Below the pieces are notes generated by a model. That model did not search any database. It saw nothing but the letters and a program-made list of their open reading frames with translations, and had not been told where the DNA came from. Below are positions 22,320-34,603 of a stretch of 64,000 nucleotides of DNA, piece after piece. The stretch is from Hyaloperonospora brassicae (taxonomy: Eukaryota > Oomycota > Peronosporomycetes > Peronosporales > Peronosporaceae). Positions within the stretch are counted from its first letter, which is position 1; each line of letters opens with the position of its first letter. The stretch covers positions 1 through 64,000 of the forward strand of contig CANTFL010000372.1 in NCBI GenBank assembly GCA_947650285.1. The letters run 5' to 3'. Position numbers and translations under genes: made by a program.

Positions 22320-24386
22320 CTAGTTTAACATCTTCTCGGCCTTCTCTGGCAGCATCCCTGCATGCTTGTTTGGGACGTACCACTGGCGGATCATGTTGTA
22401 GAACTCCTCCATGGGAAACTTCCCCGGGTCATGCATCTCACCGCAGGCACGACACACAAAAATACAATTGTCAGAGGGGTGTCCTTTACGCCCACACTTC
22501 TGACACGTGAGCCTCTTCCAGCAACCGAGATCTCCATGCTTGGTCGATCCGCAATGAGTACACGGCTTCAATGACATATTGCGATCTTGGTAATCTCGAC
22601 GAGTGTTCGGGTCGACCGATCTCGCGTTTGTTGAAACCTCGCGAGATGGTGAACGCCGATCCGTAGTAGCAGCCATGTGGATCGATCTCAATCGATCCTC
22701 CAAATCCGATCCGTAGGTGTCCGATCCTGACTCGCTGCTGACATCCTGGGTGCGGATCATCCTCACCGCTCGTGCAGGCTTAGACAGCGCTGGACCTTGA
22801 GTTCCCTTCTGTCTGAACTTGGACGATCCCATCATCACTTTCCCTTGACGCGATCTCCCTTGTTGATATCCATGCAGTGTCTTTTGCATGGCGTCTGCGT
22901 CTTCTACATTCAGCAGTAGCAATTGATTGGACAGATCGGGGTCGTCCAAGGTGTCAATGAAATGGTTGACATGTTCCTTGCGCGCAGCTGGCAATCCCGT
23001 CATCACCGGTATCTTCGCCTGCATTCCCATCACATTAAGCCGATACAGGTTCTGCAAAGGATCTTCCTCCGATCGTCTCTTTGCGTGGTAATATTGCCGT
23101 CTCGCGGACATCCCGTGACCCGCATATTCCACAAGAAAACTGTTCATCGATCCTTTCCAATTGAGTCTCGTCGATCTACTCAGCTGTCGGTACCAATAAC
23201 GGGCGGGACCCACCATGAGATCACCGAAAACCAGACATCTCTCTTCGTCCGGTGCTTGGTCCCGGATGGACGCTGACTTCACTTTGCCGATCCAGGTTCG
23301 TGCTTTATCTTCTTCCCGATCCTTCCCTGAGAATTCTTTCAGTTCAGAAATCGCTGAGATTCTGATCCTCTGCGTGATGCTTCCCCCTCCGGTAGTCACA
23401 CAGGTCGCGGCTACGTGAGGGCGCCGTGGTTCGGGCATCCATAGATCATCTGGGTCGTATTCCGCCCCATGATGGATCTGCTGGTAAGTGTCCGACTCCA
23501 CCGATTCCATCTCCACATCCGGCATGTAATGGCTTTCGTGCAAGGGTTGGAGAAAGGCACGGCGATCTGGGTAGTGGTTTGGCTGTCGATTCATTCGCTG
23601 AGCTGTACGTTGATCCGCCTCGTACTTCTTCATGGCTGCATTGAAGTGCCGACTTAGATCGCTTTCTTCTTGCTCGTCCAGCCCAGTATGGGTACCGGCC
23701 GATCTCAGTAACATGTCGCTCTTGGCTCGTCCTTTAAAGGCGTCAATCTTGGCTTGGCCGATCTTGTTCTTTAAAACGTACCACCCGATGGTCCCAGAGA
23801 CATCCGACGAATGCTGATGGATCCATCTGACTCGCTCTCGGAGTCATCCGAGGCGTAGCGGGGCGATCCGGCGGGGTGCTCCTGGAGCGAGTCTGAGGGT
23901 GTCTCGGATATTGTCTTTAGGAGTATTGGCTTTGCCCACCATCATAATCATGATCTCCACAAACTCATTCGCCGCGTTGTTCAACTGTTTTAAGCTGCGA
24001 CTCAGCAGTTCATCTCCATCAAAAGCGTTAGGGCAGACACCCATGTCGTCCAACATCTGCAAAATCAAATTGATCTCGTCGACTTTGTTGGTCCCAGGAG
24101 GTGGGACCGAGATCGGCTTATCCAATGGACCAATCAATTTGGGCCTTGATATCTTGAACACTGGATCCGTCTTGAATAGTGTCTTCAAATGGTCATAATA
24201 GTACTGCCATTTTGCACGTTCCCGCGCTTCATTCATCTTCTTCTTCTCTCTGAACGCGATCTTCACTGGGTTATATTCCGTCTTCGGCATCGCGATCTTA
24301 TCTGGTGTTTCATCGTATTCCTCTTTGACTTCGCTCTTCGATTGCACGGTTCTGCCGATTTGGCGATCTTTGACGCCCGATCCCAT
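22320..24386 (-). pseudogene. gag: Element A gag with zinc knuckles
   Basis: The N-terminal frame 24386-23844 (180 residues) and the main frame 23714-22320 (464 residues) share a phase, separated by a stop and probably two small shifts around a Ser/Asp-rich segment. The main frame has a capsid-like region (ARTWIGKVKSASIRDQAPDE ... GPARYWYRQLSR). It ends in two CX2CX4HX4C zinc knuckles (CTHCGSTKHGDLGC, CQKCGRKGHPSDNC) plus a partial third (CRACGEMH). It binds and packages element RNA. Confidence 0.85.
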
Positions 24387-24773
24387 TGATCTCGTCGTGG
24401 GTCTTCCAGATGTGGTCGATCTCGCGATCGTGTTCCTCGGCTTGAGGTCAGGAGATCTGTCAACGAGGAGGTAGGGTTTGGCTTTCGCCTTTGGATTTTC
24501 ATCCAGCAGATAGCTCTTTTCAGAGCGATCTGCGGTGGCCCCCTAAAGGACCCTAGGAGGGGGTTGAGATTTATCTTCCAGATCGATCTCTCGATCTTCC
24601 TCTTTCATTTTCATTCGATCAGAGCCCCTCCCAAAACTCTGATGATCCGAGGATCCTGTTTTTCTGCATGTCTGCGTCTATCCCTCTGTCGCTGACACTT
24701 CAATCCCAGGTTCTTGCTTGATCTTGACATCTTCCCCAGTGGACTCACGGTGAAATCCAGAGGTCTCAGAAGA

Positions 24774-24790
24774 TCCGGGCACGCGCACCA
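24774..24790 (-). other. Element A primer-binding site
   Basis: On the minus strand, one base after the 5' LTR, TGGTGCGCGTGCCCGGA is complementary to a tRNA 3' end (plus strand reads ...CGCGCACCA). Element B has a close variant in the same place. Confidence 0.65.
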
Positions 24791-24791
24791 T

Positions 24792-26599
24792 TGTGGTGAG
24801 CCCCATCTCACAAAATTACTTTAGTGATTGTCGATCTTCCACTTGCCCAGACTTGCCGACTCACGGAGGGGGTACTCCGATCCGTGCCTTGCTGTATAAC
24901 CTTGTGCTCACCTTGTGTACCCGTCCGGTTGGGCTGGCTTGAGCTCTTCGTAATGGCCTTGGGAGATGTCGATCTCGCTGAGGGTTTGGTGTTGAGCGTT
25001 CGCTTCCGGTGCGGAAATCTTAACACCACGAACGGGGTTCTGCGATCCTGATCTTGCGTCGCGGCGATCTCTATTTGGAGATGTCGCGATCTCGATCTTG
25101 AATCACACCGATCTCGACTCGTCTTCGGGATCGGGGTCTTTGCTGTGCGGAAATCTTCACTCAGCAAATAGTTGTCTTGCGTCGATCTTGCGTTGGGATC
25201 GGTCCGATCTGGTCTCAGGATCGGCCGATCTTGCCGGAAGTGCGCAATATGGACAGATCGGTTCTTGGTTTCGCCAAAATGAAACGTGCCAATCTGCCCT
25301 GTAGATCGCTTCGGTCTTGCTCGGTCTTGTCTTGAACTCCTTGTCCAGATCTTCTGACCACTTGAGCTGCCTCGCGATCTTGTAACCAATGTCCTTTTCC
25401 TTTTCCTGATGTTGCTGCTACCCTAGCAGTTGAGTTGAGTGTGAGTACTTGATCGATCCGGGCCAGATATCCCGAGATCGCTCTTCTCGATCTTGGCCAA
25501 CAATCCAAGATCGGTCTTCTGTGTCCCTGTAACACGCGTGCCTTAACCCGCCGGGGAAGCCAAATCAATCTTGCCCGGAGAAGAGGGGAGGAGAACGTGC
25601 GTCGTGAGCAGAAGAAGTAGAGTTCAAGTTTGTTTATTAACCAACCAAATTAATATCCAACCTATCATTAAGCCTATTCCCAGCCGTAGGTCACTTTCCA
25701 AGTCGATATCATCTTGAAGCTTGACCGCCCCCTTGAACACGTGTCGAGATTTCGTGACCTGTACTCCAAAGATAGCGCCAATACTCCCGATATCGCACCT
25801 AGACACCAAAAAAGGACTAAATTCCAAATATGGTACCAAATACCCAATTTTGGTGCCGAAAAGTCCAAAATAGTATCCAAGATGTGGGACGTGTCTAAAT
25901 CGATTTTGCGACGTCACTTCGACCGGCTTCCACTGGCTCTTTCGGTCTGAACGTTTGGGACATCACTCATGGATCTCCAACAAGCATGTTTATCATCATA
26001 CAATAGCTCCATCATCGATATATCCATAACCAGCAGGGAACATGACCGATCTGATGTCCAATTCGAGATCGTTGAGGATCGACACAGTGCGATCCGGCCC
26101 TATATGCCTTTTCCGTTCATTGTGCATACTCCGATACTATACTCAACGGTTTATTCGCACAATAAGACATCCACAATTCTCACAACGGTCCCACGGACCC
26201 CCACAAACAACCCCACTTCCAGATCGGTCCATAATTAACCTAAATCAGTACTCCCTTTGGGAGACCCTTAGAGAGTGTCACCGGTCTGCAGGATGTTACA
26301 CCTTCGTCATATAGTCACATCACATCGCCCGATCTCAGATTCTTGTCCCAGATCACTCCATGGAAATCGTCCTAACTGTCGTCTTGTCCCGGATCACCCC
26401 GTCTCAGATCGTTCCATACCCATCATTCTGACGACAGTTGGATCGGATCGCCGATCCTGTTTCCTTATTGGATCGGATCGCCGATCCTGTTTCCTTATTG
26501 GATCGCCAAGTCCCATGGCCTCTTTTTCCACCAGTGAGTGGCGTCCCAAATGTGTAGCCACCGATCCTCGTACAAAATTTGATTAGTGACCTCTCCACA
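24792..26599 (-). repeat. Element A 5' LTR
   Basis: An 1808-bp LTR, plus-strand edges TGTGGTGAG and CTCTCCACA, nearly identical along its length to 14691-16499. Transcription would start here and run leftwards. It contains the same 35-bp direct repeat (about 26436-26500). GATC is very frequent: 17 copies in 24961-25380. Confidence 0.88.
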
Positions 26600-27304
26600 T
26601 TACCGCTGTCAAATCAGAGATTCCGAAACCTATTGAGATAGATGTCATTGAGTCTTCGGGTAACCGACGACGCATTTCTACCTACAAGGGCGACGTCCGT
26701 AACGGACGTCAGACGATTCGCTTTCGGCGTCCAAATCCGGGTCACCGCACGACTTATTGCCGCGCGCCAGCATCGTTGTCGGCGCAGACGATGGACGCGC
26801 ATTACAAGGAAGGTCTCCGCTCGCACGTCCGAAAAACCGTTTAGAATAGTAGGTGCAGAGCGCCCCGCTGGTTTATAGGAAGGCTCGGGTACATATGTGG
26901 CAGCACGACCTCCTAGCCCTTCTGTGCTGCGTGCACGGTCAAATGTCACCACTACAAGTGGTGATTACGCCTGATCATTGTTAATCTGCATGTCGCCGGT
27001 ATCCGGTGACCTCTACAGGCGCTCCTGGATTCAGGAGCGACAAACAATTTCTTCCGTGAATCTTGCGTGTCAATGCTGCCACCCAGCATCTAGGTACGCG
27101 GGGGGCCTGTCCAAGTTGTTTTCAAGCTCGCTGCGGGGTACCACGCCGCGTATCGCGGCGTCATTTGTCGCTGCCGTACACGTCCGACGGCTTTCTCAGC
27201 AACGACAATTTCTTAGTGATTATGATATATTATGTATTTGATTGCATCCTGGGCATGCCATGGTTGGCGCGCTTTTAAGCCCCAGATCGACTGGCTATCC
27301 ACAT
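26600..27304 (+). pseudogene. Element C gag end and aspartic protease
   Basis: The gag frame of C resumes here: KSEIPKPIEIDVIESSGNRR, then a ruined zinc knuckle (RFRRPNPGHRTTYC, where the first two Cys are Arg). The protease follows with ALLDSGATNNFFRESC (catalytic Asp present, about 27020) and the distal CILGMPWLARF (about 27245-27275). Stops and shifts lie between them. The frame is cut at 27304 by element B and resumes at 39700. Confidence 0.75.
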
Positions 27305-28475
27305 TGTGGTGGAGTGGTGATCACAAATTCCTTGTGATCCCGACTCTCCACTGGCGCCCGGACGACCGACTAACGGAGGGGGTACCCCGATTCCGTGCTC
27401 TGTGTATTCTTGCTCACCTTGTGTACCCGTCGTGGGGCGGGTTGCACTCTTCTTGATGGACTTGATCTGAGGCTGAACTTGACTGTTTTCAAGATAGGTG
27501 TTGATCGGGTGGAAATTCTTCACCCGGTCAAACGTAGGGGTGGATCGAGCGGAAATTCTTCACTCGATCGCTTGTAACTTGGGCGCTCTCCCAAGTCACC
27601 TTTCCAAGGTAGATTCTTGATCCGCGAGCCTTCTGAACACTTGAGCCGTCTCGCGCTCTTGAATCTGAACCGTTAGGTTCCCTGCGTCAGATCGCAGTTG
27701 GGGGGTGAGAATTGACGTTCCGCCTGGACAAACAATCCAAGGGCGAAGCTTGCAGAGACGTGGGTGACTCTCTATTCAACGGGAGGCCAAAGATCCTGCC
27801 CGGAAGAAGTCGACGCGTGTCTTTCGTTGCAAATTCAATTCTGTTTCATGTCAACCAACCAAATCCAAAACCTATGACTATGCCTATCTATTCTCTAGGT
27901 CAACGTTTGTGCACCGCCTGTCTACGTAATTCAATTCTTGCCTCATGTAGTCCACAGCAGACACTCCGTATTGGATCTCTCCGTATTGGATCTCTCCGTA
28001 TTGGATCTCTCCATAGTAGATCGCGGTACAGTGGATCGCGGGATGCGATCCACACCAATTATGTAATCCACACCGATCAGCGATACACACTTAGAATAGA
28101 TCCTTGTCGATCGGTTGCATCTTCGATCGGGCATCCAAGGCCGAATCGCCGTCACGTCCGAAACTTCGCATACTTGATTATCTTGACGATCCACTCTTCC
28201 AGCTTGCTTCCACATTTACCTCTCTTCCATTGACGATAGCGATCCAGTACTCCGGTTGATGTTCACCCCTTGAGTGATCCGGTCCTTGTAATTTGATGAT
28301 CCAAGCCCTTGATCGCGAGTTGCGATCGGCCAATTATCGATCCTCGAATATACTCCTTCTTGACCGTTAGGTAGAGCAATCCAAATAACTTCGATAGTCA
28401 TTTTCTGTCACTCAGTCGTATGATCCCATCCTCCGTCTCAACGCTAAGGTTAAATCTCGTGATCACTATACCACA
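27305..28475 (-). repeat. Element B 3' LTR
   Basis: A 1171-bp LTR, plus-strand edges TGTGGTGGAG and TATACCACA. Three tandem copies of a 15-bp unit (CGTATTGGATCTCTC) lie at about 27967-28011. It matches 38527-39699 almost perfectly until the last 50 bp, where the two copies diverge sharply. Confidence 0.88.
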
Positions 28476-29560
28476 ATTGTCCCCTGCACAGTTTGTCGAC
28501 AAACGGAGTCGACCTAGCTGTGCATCCTCTTGCATCTTGACATCTATTGACTTTCAGACCTTTCCAGTGCTGAAATTTGGCTGGTCATCCATTATCGGAT
28601 CGATACCCACGATGTTCATTATTGTGTGGACGCCATAGGTGTTATTGTTGATCGTCGATCGTCCATGTCGATCGGGTCTTGTATCCCCATCTTCGGTTGG
28701 GATTGCGTCTGTCTGAATGTTGGATCGGTCTTGTACCCTGCAATCCTCGACTATGATCCCGTCTGGATGACTGGTCGTCTTTCTATAAACCCGGCCAGCC
28801 TCATTAGGATCGTTGTCCTTGATGGCATTCGACTCGCAAATTGCTTTCTTCCATCGATGTACACTTGACCGTTCTCCTCACTGGTTTCGATCGAATACAT
28901 ATCCGCCAGTAACTTTACCTTCTTTTCCCTTTCAAAATGTCGTCGAGGTCATCGCCGCACATATTTTGGCCTTTTTCTGGATCATCTTTGCTCCTTACAA
29001 TCCTCAATCGTGATCGCGTCTGGCTGATTAATGAACCGTTTATGAATCAGATTAGCTACCTCGTGATAGACATCCTCGATTGCAATGGTCTCTACAACAC
29101 TGATCACTTTAATTGATCTATCGCGCTCTTAAAGCCGTCAATTATCTCTCTTTCAGTATCGATCAACAAAACTACCTCCATTCAATAAACATCTTCCATC
29201 GTTTCTTTCTTCGTCTATCGTCGAATAAATTTATCTCATTTGCCTTTTCATATATATCCACTACGATCGGGCTTCAATACCCTGGATCTCCACACATCAC
29301 TTCTCCCCCAGTACTTCCCCTGCAACCTTCTTGCAGTCCAATTCCGATTCTACACCTCGGCTATTCATCCACCGCTGTTTCGTGTGATTGCATCACTTCG
29401 AAACGATTCTTGCTGACCCGATCGCGATCGAACTCTTGCAGCAATGCTCCACAGTTCAAGTCGACCTCATCTACTCATGTCGAATCGCCCGTACTATTTC
29501 ATTGCACCAGATACTGGCGTTGAACTCTACAAAAACGGGTCCGTCTGCCTGATCGCACTT
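28476..29560 (-). other. Element B 3' non-coding stretch
   Basis: Runs from the chromodomain remnant to the 3' LTR. Plus-strand frames (28420-28868, 29113-29523) have no motif. A C-rich run beside the LTR (about 28479-28485) could be the remnant of a polypurine tract on the minus strand. Confidence 0.4.
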
Positions 29561-29563
29561 CCA

Positions 29564-30885
29564 TTATCTCTTAAACTTAAAATTCATCTTCTCTAATGTG
29601 CGTTCCCAGCTATCTTCCATCAGTATGACTTCGTCAAAATCTAGCCGATCCGCCTCCTCAACGTTCAGCTGATTTCTCGGCCGATCCGGGGTGATCTTTA
29701 CTCGCTTAAGCGTTGAATATATGTACCAGTGAGAAAAATCGAGAGGGAGTACCCAAAACTTCAAACCGCACCGCGTGTCTTCCATATAGATTCCTTACGG
29801 AATGGTCCGTGCCACATGTGTGCCAGCTTTTGGGCGTATCCTTCTTTCAACCGATATAAATAGAGCCATACTTGCGATCCAACAATGATCCTAAGTGATC
29901 CTTCTCAGTATTGTGTCGTTCAGCCCGATCCTGGATTGCGATCCGTAGCTCATCGTTAACGACTTCTCTCACTCGTTTTTACTGAAGCTGTATGTGATAT
30001 TACCGTCTACGGGGTTCCAGATCCCGTCGTTTGGTGCTACCTATGGACAAAGTCGCTTCTGACGTCAATCGTGGGTCCCAACCGTGGATCAGGTAGAATG
30101 GCGTATCTCCTTGCACACGATCCTGTGCCGTATTGATGGCAAACGGCAACCTCTCGGCGTATTCGTCCCAATCCTTCTGATTCGTATCCGTGACGTACAT
30201 TTTCAACGCTCTCGTCAGGGTTTGCACCATTCGTTTTAATGTCCCGTTCGCTTGAGGTTGGTACGCCATGGTTGCCCGTTGTCTCTTCCCCGCTAGCCGA
30301 TTGAACGCTCGTAATAAATTATACATGAACACTGGATCTCGATCGTGGCGGATCTCTACACTGGTCCCTAACTTTCGAACTCAAATTCCTCGTAACTCTC
30401 AGCGATCGTTCGTGCAGCTCGCCATGGCGATCACATACTTTAAGAACAGATCCACCCACAACAACAATTCGGTGTTCCTATAAAAGATCGCGGTAGTGAC
30501 ATTATGTGATCCATCGCGATTATTTAAAACGGGTAAGTGGCTTGGACATTCCCCGGAGATTATACGCGAGTGTACATTCTTTCCTTTTTTCGTTTTGCAA
30601 TCAACACATTCTCCCACGTAACACTGGACATTCCGATAGAGTCTTTTTTTAGTAGAAGTCAGACCGGATCCGTTGGTACATCCGACTTATCCCATGGTGG
30701 CCACACGCCAGACTGGTGTGGTAGTGGTGTAAGACACATTGCTGCAGTAGTTTTGGTATCAAAAAACGGATTAACTCTAACCGATTGTCCGGATCTTGCG
30801 TTGATCGAGGACCGACAAACAATAATCTGCTCTCGTCTACATCATATTCGGACGCGTCCGAGCACTTATTTCGCTTCTTTGACAC
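29564..30885 (-). pseudogene. Element B integrase and chromodomain remnant
   Basis: The zinc module is visible as VLHHYHTSLACGHHGISRMY (30885-30649) and GECVDCKTKKGK (30617-30399). The distal core is MAYQPQANGTLKRMVQTLTR (30332-30000): the catalytic Glu of NGTAERM in A is Lys here, so the enzyme is dead. DRPRNQLNVEEADRLDFDEV (29785-29564) matches the linker before the chromodomain of A, but the chromodomain itself is lost to frameshifts. Confidence 0.75.
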
Positions 30886-30931
30886 TCAGCTTCGTTATGT
30901 CCCTGAATAGCAATTCCTTTAAAGAGACAAT

Positions 30932-32001
30932 TCACTTCTCCTCTTCATGCGCCTGTTTAATTCTCTCGATTCTGACCTGCATAACGAACTCTTCTTGCAG
31001 TACTTTAGGCGATCGACGTCTCCTTACGGCTGACCTAGTGACGGCAGCTATTTTTGCGACCTGATCGACACTTTTGGGTGTCAACAACTCGTCCAACCGG
31101 TTCAACGAGCTTAAATTCTGACGATTTTGATCGGATAGAGCGATCAAGCCCTGATCTTGTTGCAATACCTTTCTTGCCAGTCGATCCGATCCCTGATTCC
31201 AGTCCCTCTTCGTATGTAGGATTTCGTGGATCGGCCACGATCAGAGCTTATCCATAGCCTTATGACGAAGAAACTGCAATTCGGGCGCTTTGCAATCGAT
31301 TTCTCCACGCATCTGACGGACCACTAAGTTAGAATCGCCACAAATGATGATAAACCCCCGTATTTGATCGGCCAAGAAATAGAAACTTAGTAGCAAAGCA
31401 CGGTATTCAGCCTCGTTCATCGTCAAGTCCATCGCATATCCGGCTGCAGCAGTCACTATCTTCCATTCAGGGAGCTTTCATACCATTGAGCTATATTCCC
31501 CGCCTTTTCGTTTGGCCCGTGTTGATCCATCCAAACTAACCACCAAAGATTTCCATTCTTCTTCACCGTGTGTAGAAGCAAACTTATAGTACGTATCGGC
31601 TGTTTCTGAGGGGCAATCGCGATCAACCTCTTCGCTCAGGGAGATGCTGGCAGAGGGTGTACCCAGGATTTAGCTTCTCCCTTCTCACACTCCATAATCG
31701 CTAGCGCTCAGTTCGATACCAACGCCGCCCATCTCCCTAGCCTCCCATTTACGCCAAACGATTGCACCAACCAGGCCCAGGTTGAATGGCGCGTGATCAC
31801 CTTTATTTCACCTGAAATCAACATAGTGTATCCGAAATCCAGGATGCGCTTCAGACCTAGAACCTTTTTTACCACCATTCCGTAGTTATTCTCGTTGGGT
31901 ATTAGCGTTCGTCTCGTGTACGTTACAAGCCAGTATGTTCCGTCGTGTTCATATAGCAACGCTGCCGATACTCCCTGGCTACTGACGTGGAACACGACCA
32001 C
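30932..32001 (-). pseudogene. Element B RNase H and second RNase H
   Basis: 32001-31708 gives the first RNase H (VVFHVSSQGVSAALLYEHDG ... WAWLVQSFGVNGRLGRWAAL). 31456-31241 gives the centre of the second (MNEAEYRALLLSFYFLADQ, then ICGDSNLVVRQMRGEIDCKA), with the catalytic Asp that A has lost. The linker to integrase (31165-30932) matches A (SLNRLDELLTPKSVDQVAKI). Frameshifts separate the parts. Confidence 0.75.
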
Positions 32002-32599
32002 TGGAGGACAATCCGGATCGAAGTGTTAATGATGGGGGAGTTTAAGCGATTATATCATTCAACATAGTGAACAAAATCATCTCTTTCTCCCATCGAATTC
32101 TGTCCGTTGAGGTCCAGTCGCCCCCTCGAACACAAGAAGACGCTAAATCGTCCCTTGTAAGACCGAAAAGATCCGGATCGCTGTCACCTTTATCGTTGCG
32201 ATCGTCCACTTTCGGATCACCCCCTGTAACCTTAATACGATCTGGACCGCTGTCCCCTCGACACTTCCGATCGTCAACCCTTTTTTCATTCCGTGTAGGC
32301 GATTCCTTCTTATCAATGCGGCAAATTTCGTAAAAATATGCTTCGCGTAGTTCTTAGAGCACTGATCCGTGTATTGCAAAGTCTTCAATTTATCGGCTAT
32401 AGTAATATAAACTTCACAGGAAGGACTGCATCGACCGAAGCGTTCGAGGAAACGGAATAATTTACTAGCGATCCGAGATCCTTTGAGTGGGCTTTCAATC
32501 GAGCGAGTGATAATTCATTAACGAGATAATTTACCTTGCGCCGTCCCCAAAAACGTTTGGTCAGGCTGATCAACAAATTTTACTTGTCGCATACACGTA

Positions 32600-33397
32600 G
32601 CATCTTTCTACTCTTTCATACAGAGCAGTCCTCGATGTAGCTGAAATCAATATGTCATCGCCGTACGACCTTTGACCTAGAACAGAAGGTGTCTGATTGG
32701 TGTCCGGTTCCCCTTCTGTAAACACGTCGATCCGTTTGGACGGCTCTTAGAGAAGGCGTACGGATCAGCACCGATCTTCATATATCCATAAAATGAATTG
32801 CCGATCAGGCGTTGATAAATCTGCGGAGCATTTTAACCCAAATGGCATCCGTAGCCATTTATATAAACATGATGGAGCAACGAATGTGGAAATACTTCTT
32901 GCTCGTTCCGTCATCTCTACCACCGATAATCCGCTCGCCATATGCAGTGAGTAATACCACATCGCTTTATCCATGTCTTGTAGTCGTTCGCTGATCAATG
33001 GCATTGGATATTCCATCAGCCTTGTTAGCTGGTTTACTCGTCGATAGTCGATACACAATCGAATGCCTTCGCCATTCTTCTTAATAATTAGGACGATCGG
33101 CGAACCCATGGTGATGTGGAAGGTCGGATAATCTTGGCCGAGAGCAGTCCTTTGATCAAATCTGCTAGCTTTTTACGAATCTTGGGCGCTACTGGCCGTA
33201 CTCTCTGTGCGATCGGGCTTGATCCTACCACGTCAATATCGCATATCTCCTCCGTGCGGCCAGAGGGGGTGCGGCCCCTTGTTAATCAGAAGGTGCTTGT
33301 TTCTACAGATCAATTGTCTCAGTAGTTTCTGGTCTTTAGTCAGGAGTACGTCTGGATCGCCTACCTGAATATCGTCAATCGTAACTTTGGCAGTAGG
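32600..33397 (-). pseudogene. Element B reverse transcriptase
   Basis: MGSPIVLIIKKNGEGIRLCI, DYRRVNQLTRLMEYPMPLIS and LYKWLRMPFGLK align with A. Later motifs, including the YIDD region near 32660, are scattered over several frames. Just upstream, KVTIDDIQVGDPDVLLTKDQ is the N-terminal linker that spans the solo LTR. Confidence 0.75.
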
Positions 33398-34603
33398 TGT
33401 GGTGGAGTGGCGATCGCTCAAATTATGAGTCGATCCCACCTCTCCACTGGCGCCCGGACGACCGACTAACGGAGGGGGTACTCCGATCCCGTGTTCTCGA
33501 TAGCTTTTCTCACCTGTGTACCCGTCGGTAGGGCGGGTTGCACTCTTCCAGGTGGACTCGTCTCAAAAGAAAACTTGACCGTGTTGGGGATGGGGGTGTG
33601 ATCGTGCGGAAATCTTCACGCGATCACGGGGTACTTGTGGGTACTGACTTGAGTAACCCTGATCTCAACGAAATCGCCTTGTCCACTGTATGGTTGCTTG
33701 ATCCGCGAGCCTTCTGACCACTTGAGCCGTCTCGCGATCTTGCGCCTTGCCTTTACTTGTCTTGCTGCGTCCGATCGCAGTTGATGTTACGTGAAGGTTC
33801 TTGAACACACCTGGCCAAAACAATCCAGGCGTGACACTTGCGTAGACGTGTACCGTTACTCTTTGTTCAACGGGGGGCCAAAAAATCCAACCCGGAAGAG
33901 ATAACGTGTGCCTTGTGAAGTAATTTGAACTCTGTTTAATGTTATCCAATCAATCCTAAAACCCTACCCCTATGCCTATCCGTATGTCCTAACCAGATAC
34001 CACGCGTCGCCTTTCCAGGAATATCGCCCCCTAACATTTGTGTGGTCCACACCCAGCATATCAACCGTTGTGTCTTTCTTGTGGCCCACCCAAGATGTCC
34101 CCACGATCCTACGAGCGGATCGCGATCCTACTAGCGGACCGCGATCTTACTGGCGGATCGTGATCCCTACTAGCGGTTCGCGATCCCACCCCGGTAGCGT
34201 GATCCCACTAACGGTTCGCGATCCTAGCCGTGGATCGCGATCTTACTGGCGGATCGTGATCCTAGCCGTGGATCGCGATCCTACTAGCGGATTGCAGCCG
34301 GAGATCAGATTTGCGATCCTAGGTTAGGATCGCGATCTTCCAGTGAAATCGAGAGTCTTGTCTTGCCCTGTCTCACGACGGATTGCGTAATCAAAACGGG
34401 TCTGACCACCCCATAACCTCGTCCCAGATTGGACGATCCTATCCAATTGGGTTTGGGGTACGTTATCGTCAGCCACCCGTCCCAGCTTGTATCATCCAAT
34501 CACAGTGATCTTGGTTCAACCGAAACGTGGGACCCGTGCGATCGCCCATCCTCGATCGCCACTCCACGTCCCAAAGAGATTTCTTTGAGACCGCTTTACC
34601 ACA
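33398..34603 (-). repeat. Solo B-type LTR inside element B
   Basis: Plus-strand edges TGTGGTGGAG (33398) and TTTACCACA (34603), flanked by a perfect 4-bp duplication TAGG (33394-33397 and 34604-34607). Removing the LTR and one TAGG restores an uninterrupted reading frame equivalent to the linker of A. It contains about ten degenerate 20-21-bp tandem units of the type ACTAGCGGATCGCGATCC at 34100-34330. It is a product of LTR-LTR recombination. Confidence 0.88.

Larger units (their letters stand above)
14691..26599 (-). mobile_element. Ty3/gypsy element 'A' with dual RNase H and chromodomain
   Basis: An 11.9 kb element on the minus strand, with LTRs 24792-26599 (5') and 14691-16499 (3') and the 4-bp duplication TTAC on both sides (14687-14690 and 26600-26603). 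The order on the minus strand is primer site, gag with zinc knuckles, aspartic protease, linker, RT with YIDD, RNase H, a second RNase H, integrase and chromodomain. It sits inside the gag gene of element C, whose frame continues across the insertion. The LTRs are very similar, so insertion is relatively recent, yet the coding region carries several stops and frameshifts. Confidence 0.9.

Noticed and set aside
24611..24811. 66-codon minus-strand frame starting next to the 5' LTR of element A
   Set aside because: It runs through the primer-binding site and leader and has no gag similarity.
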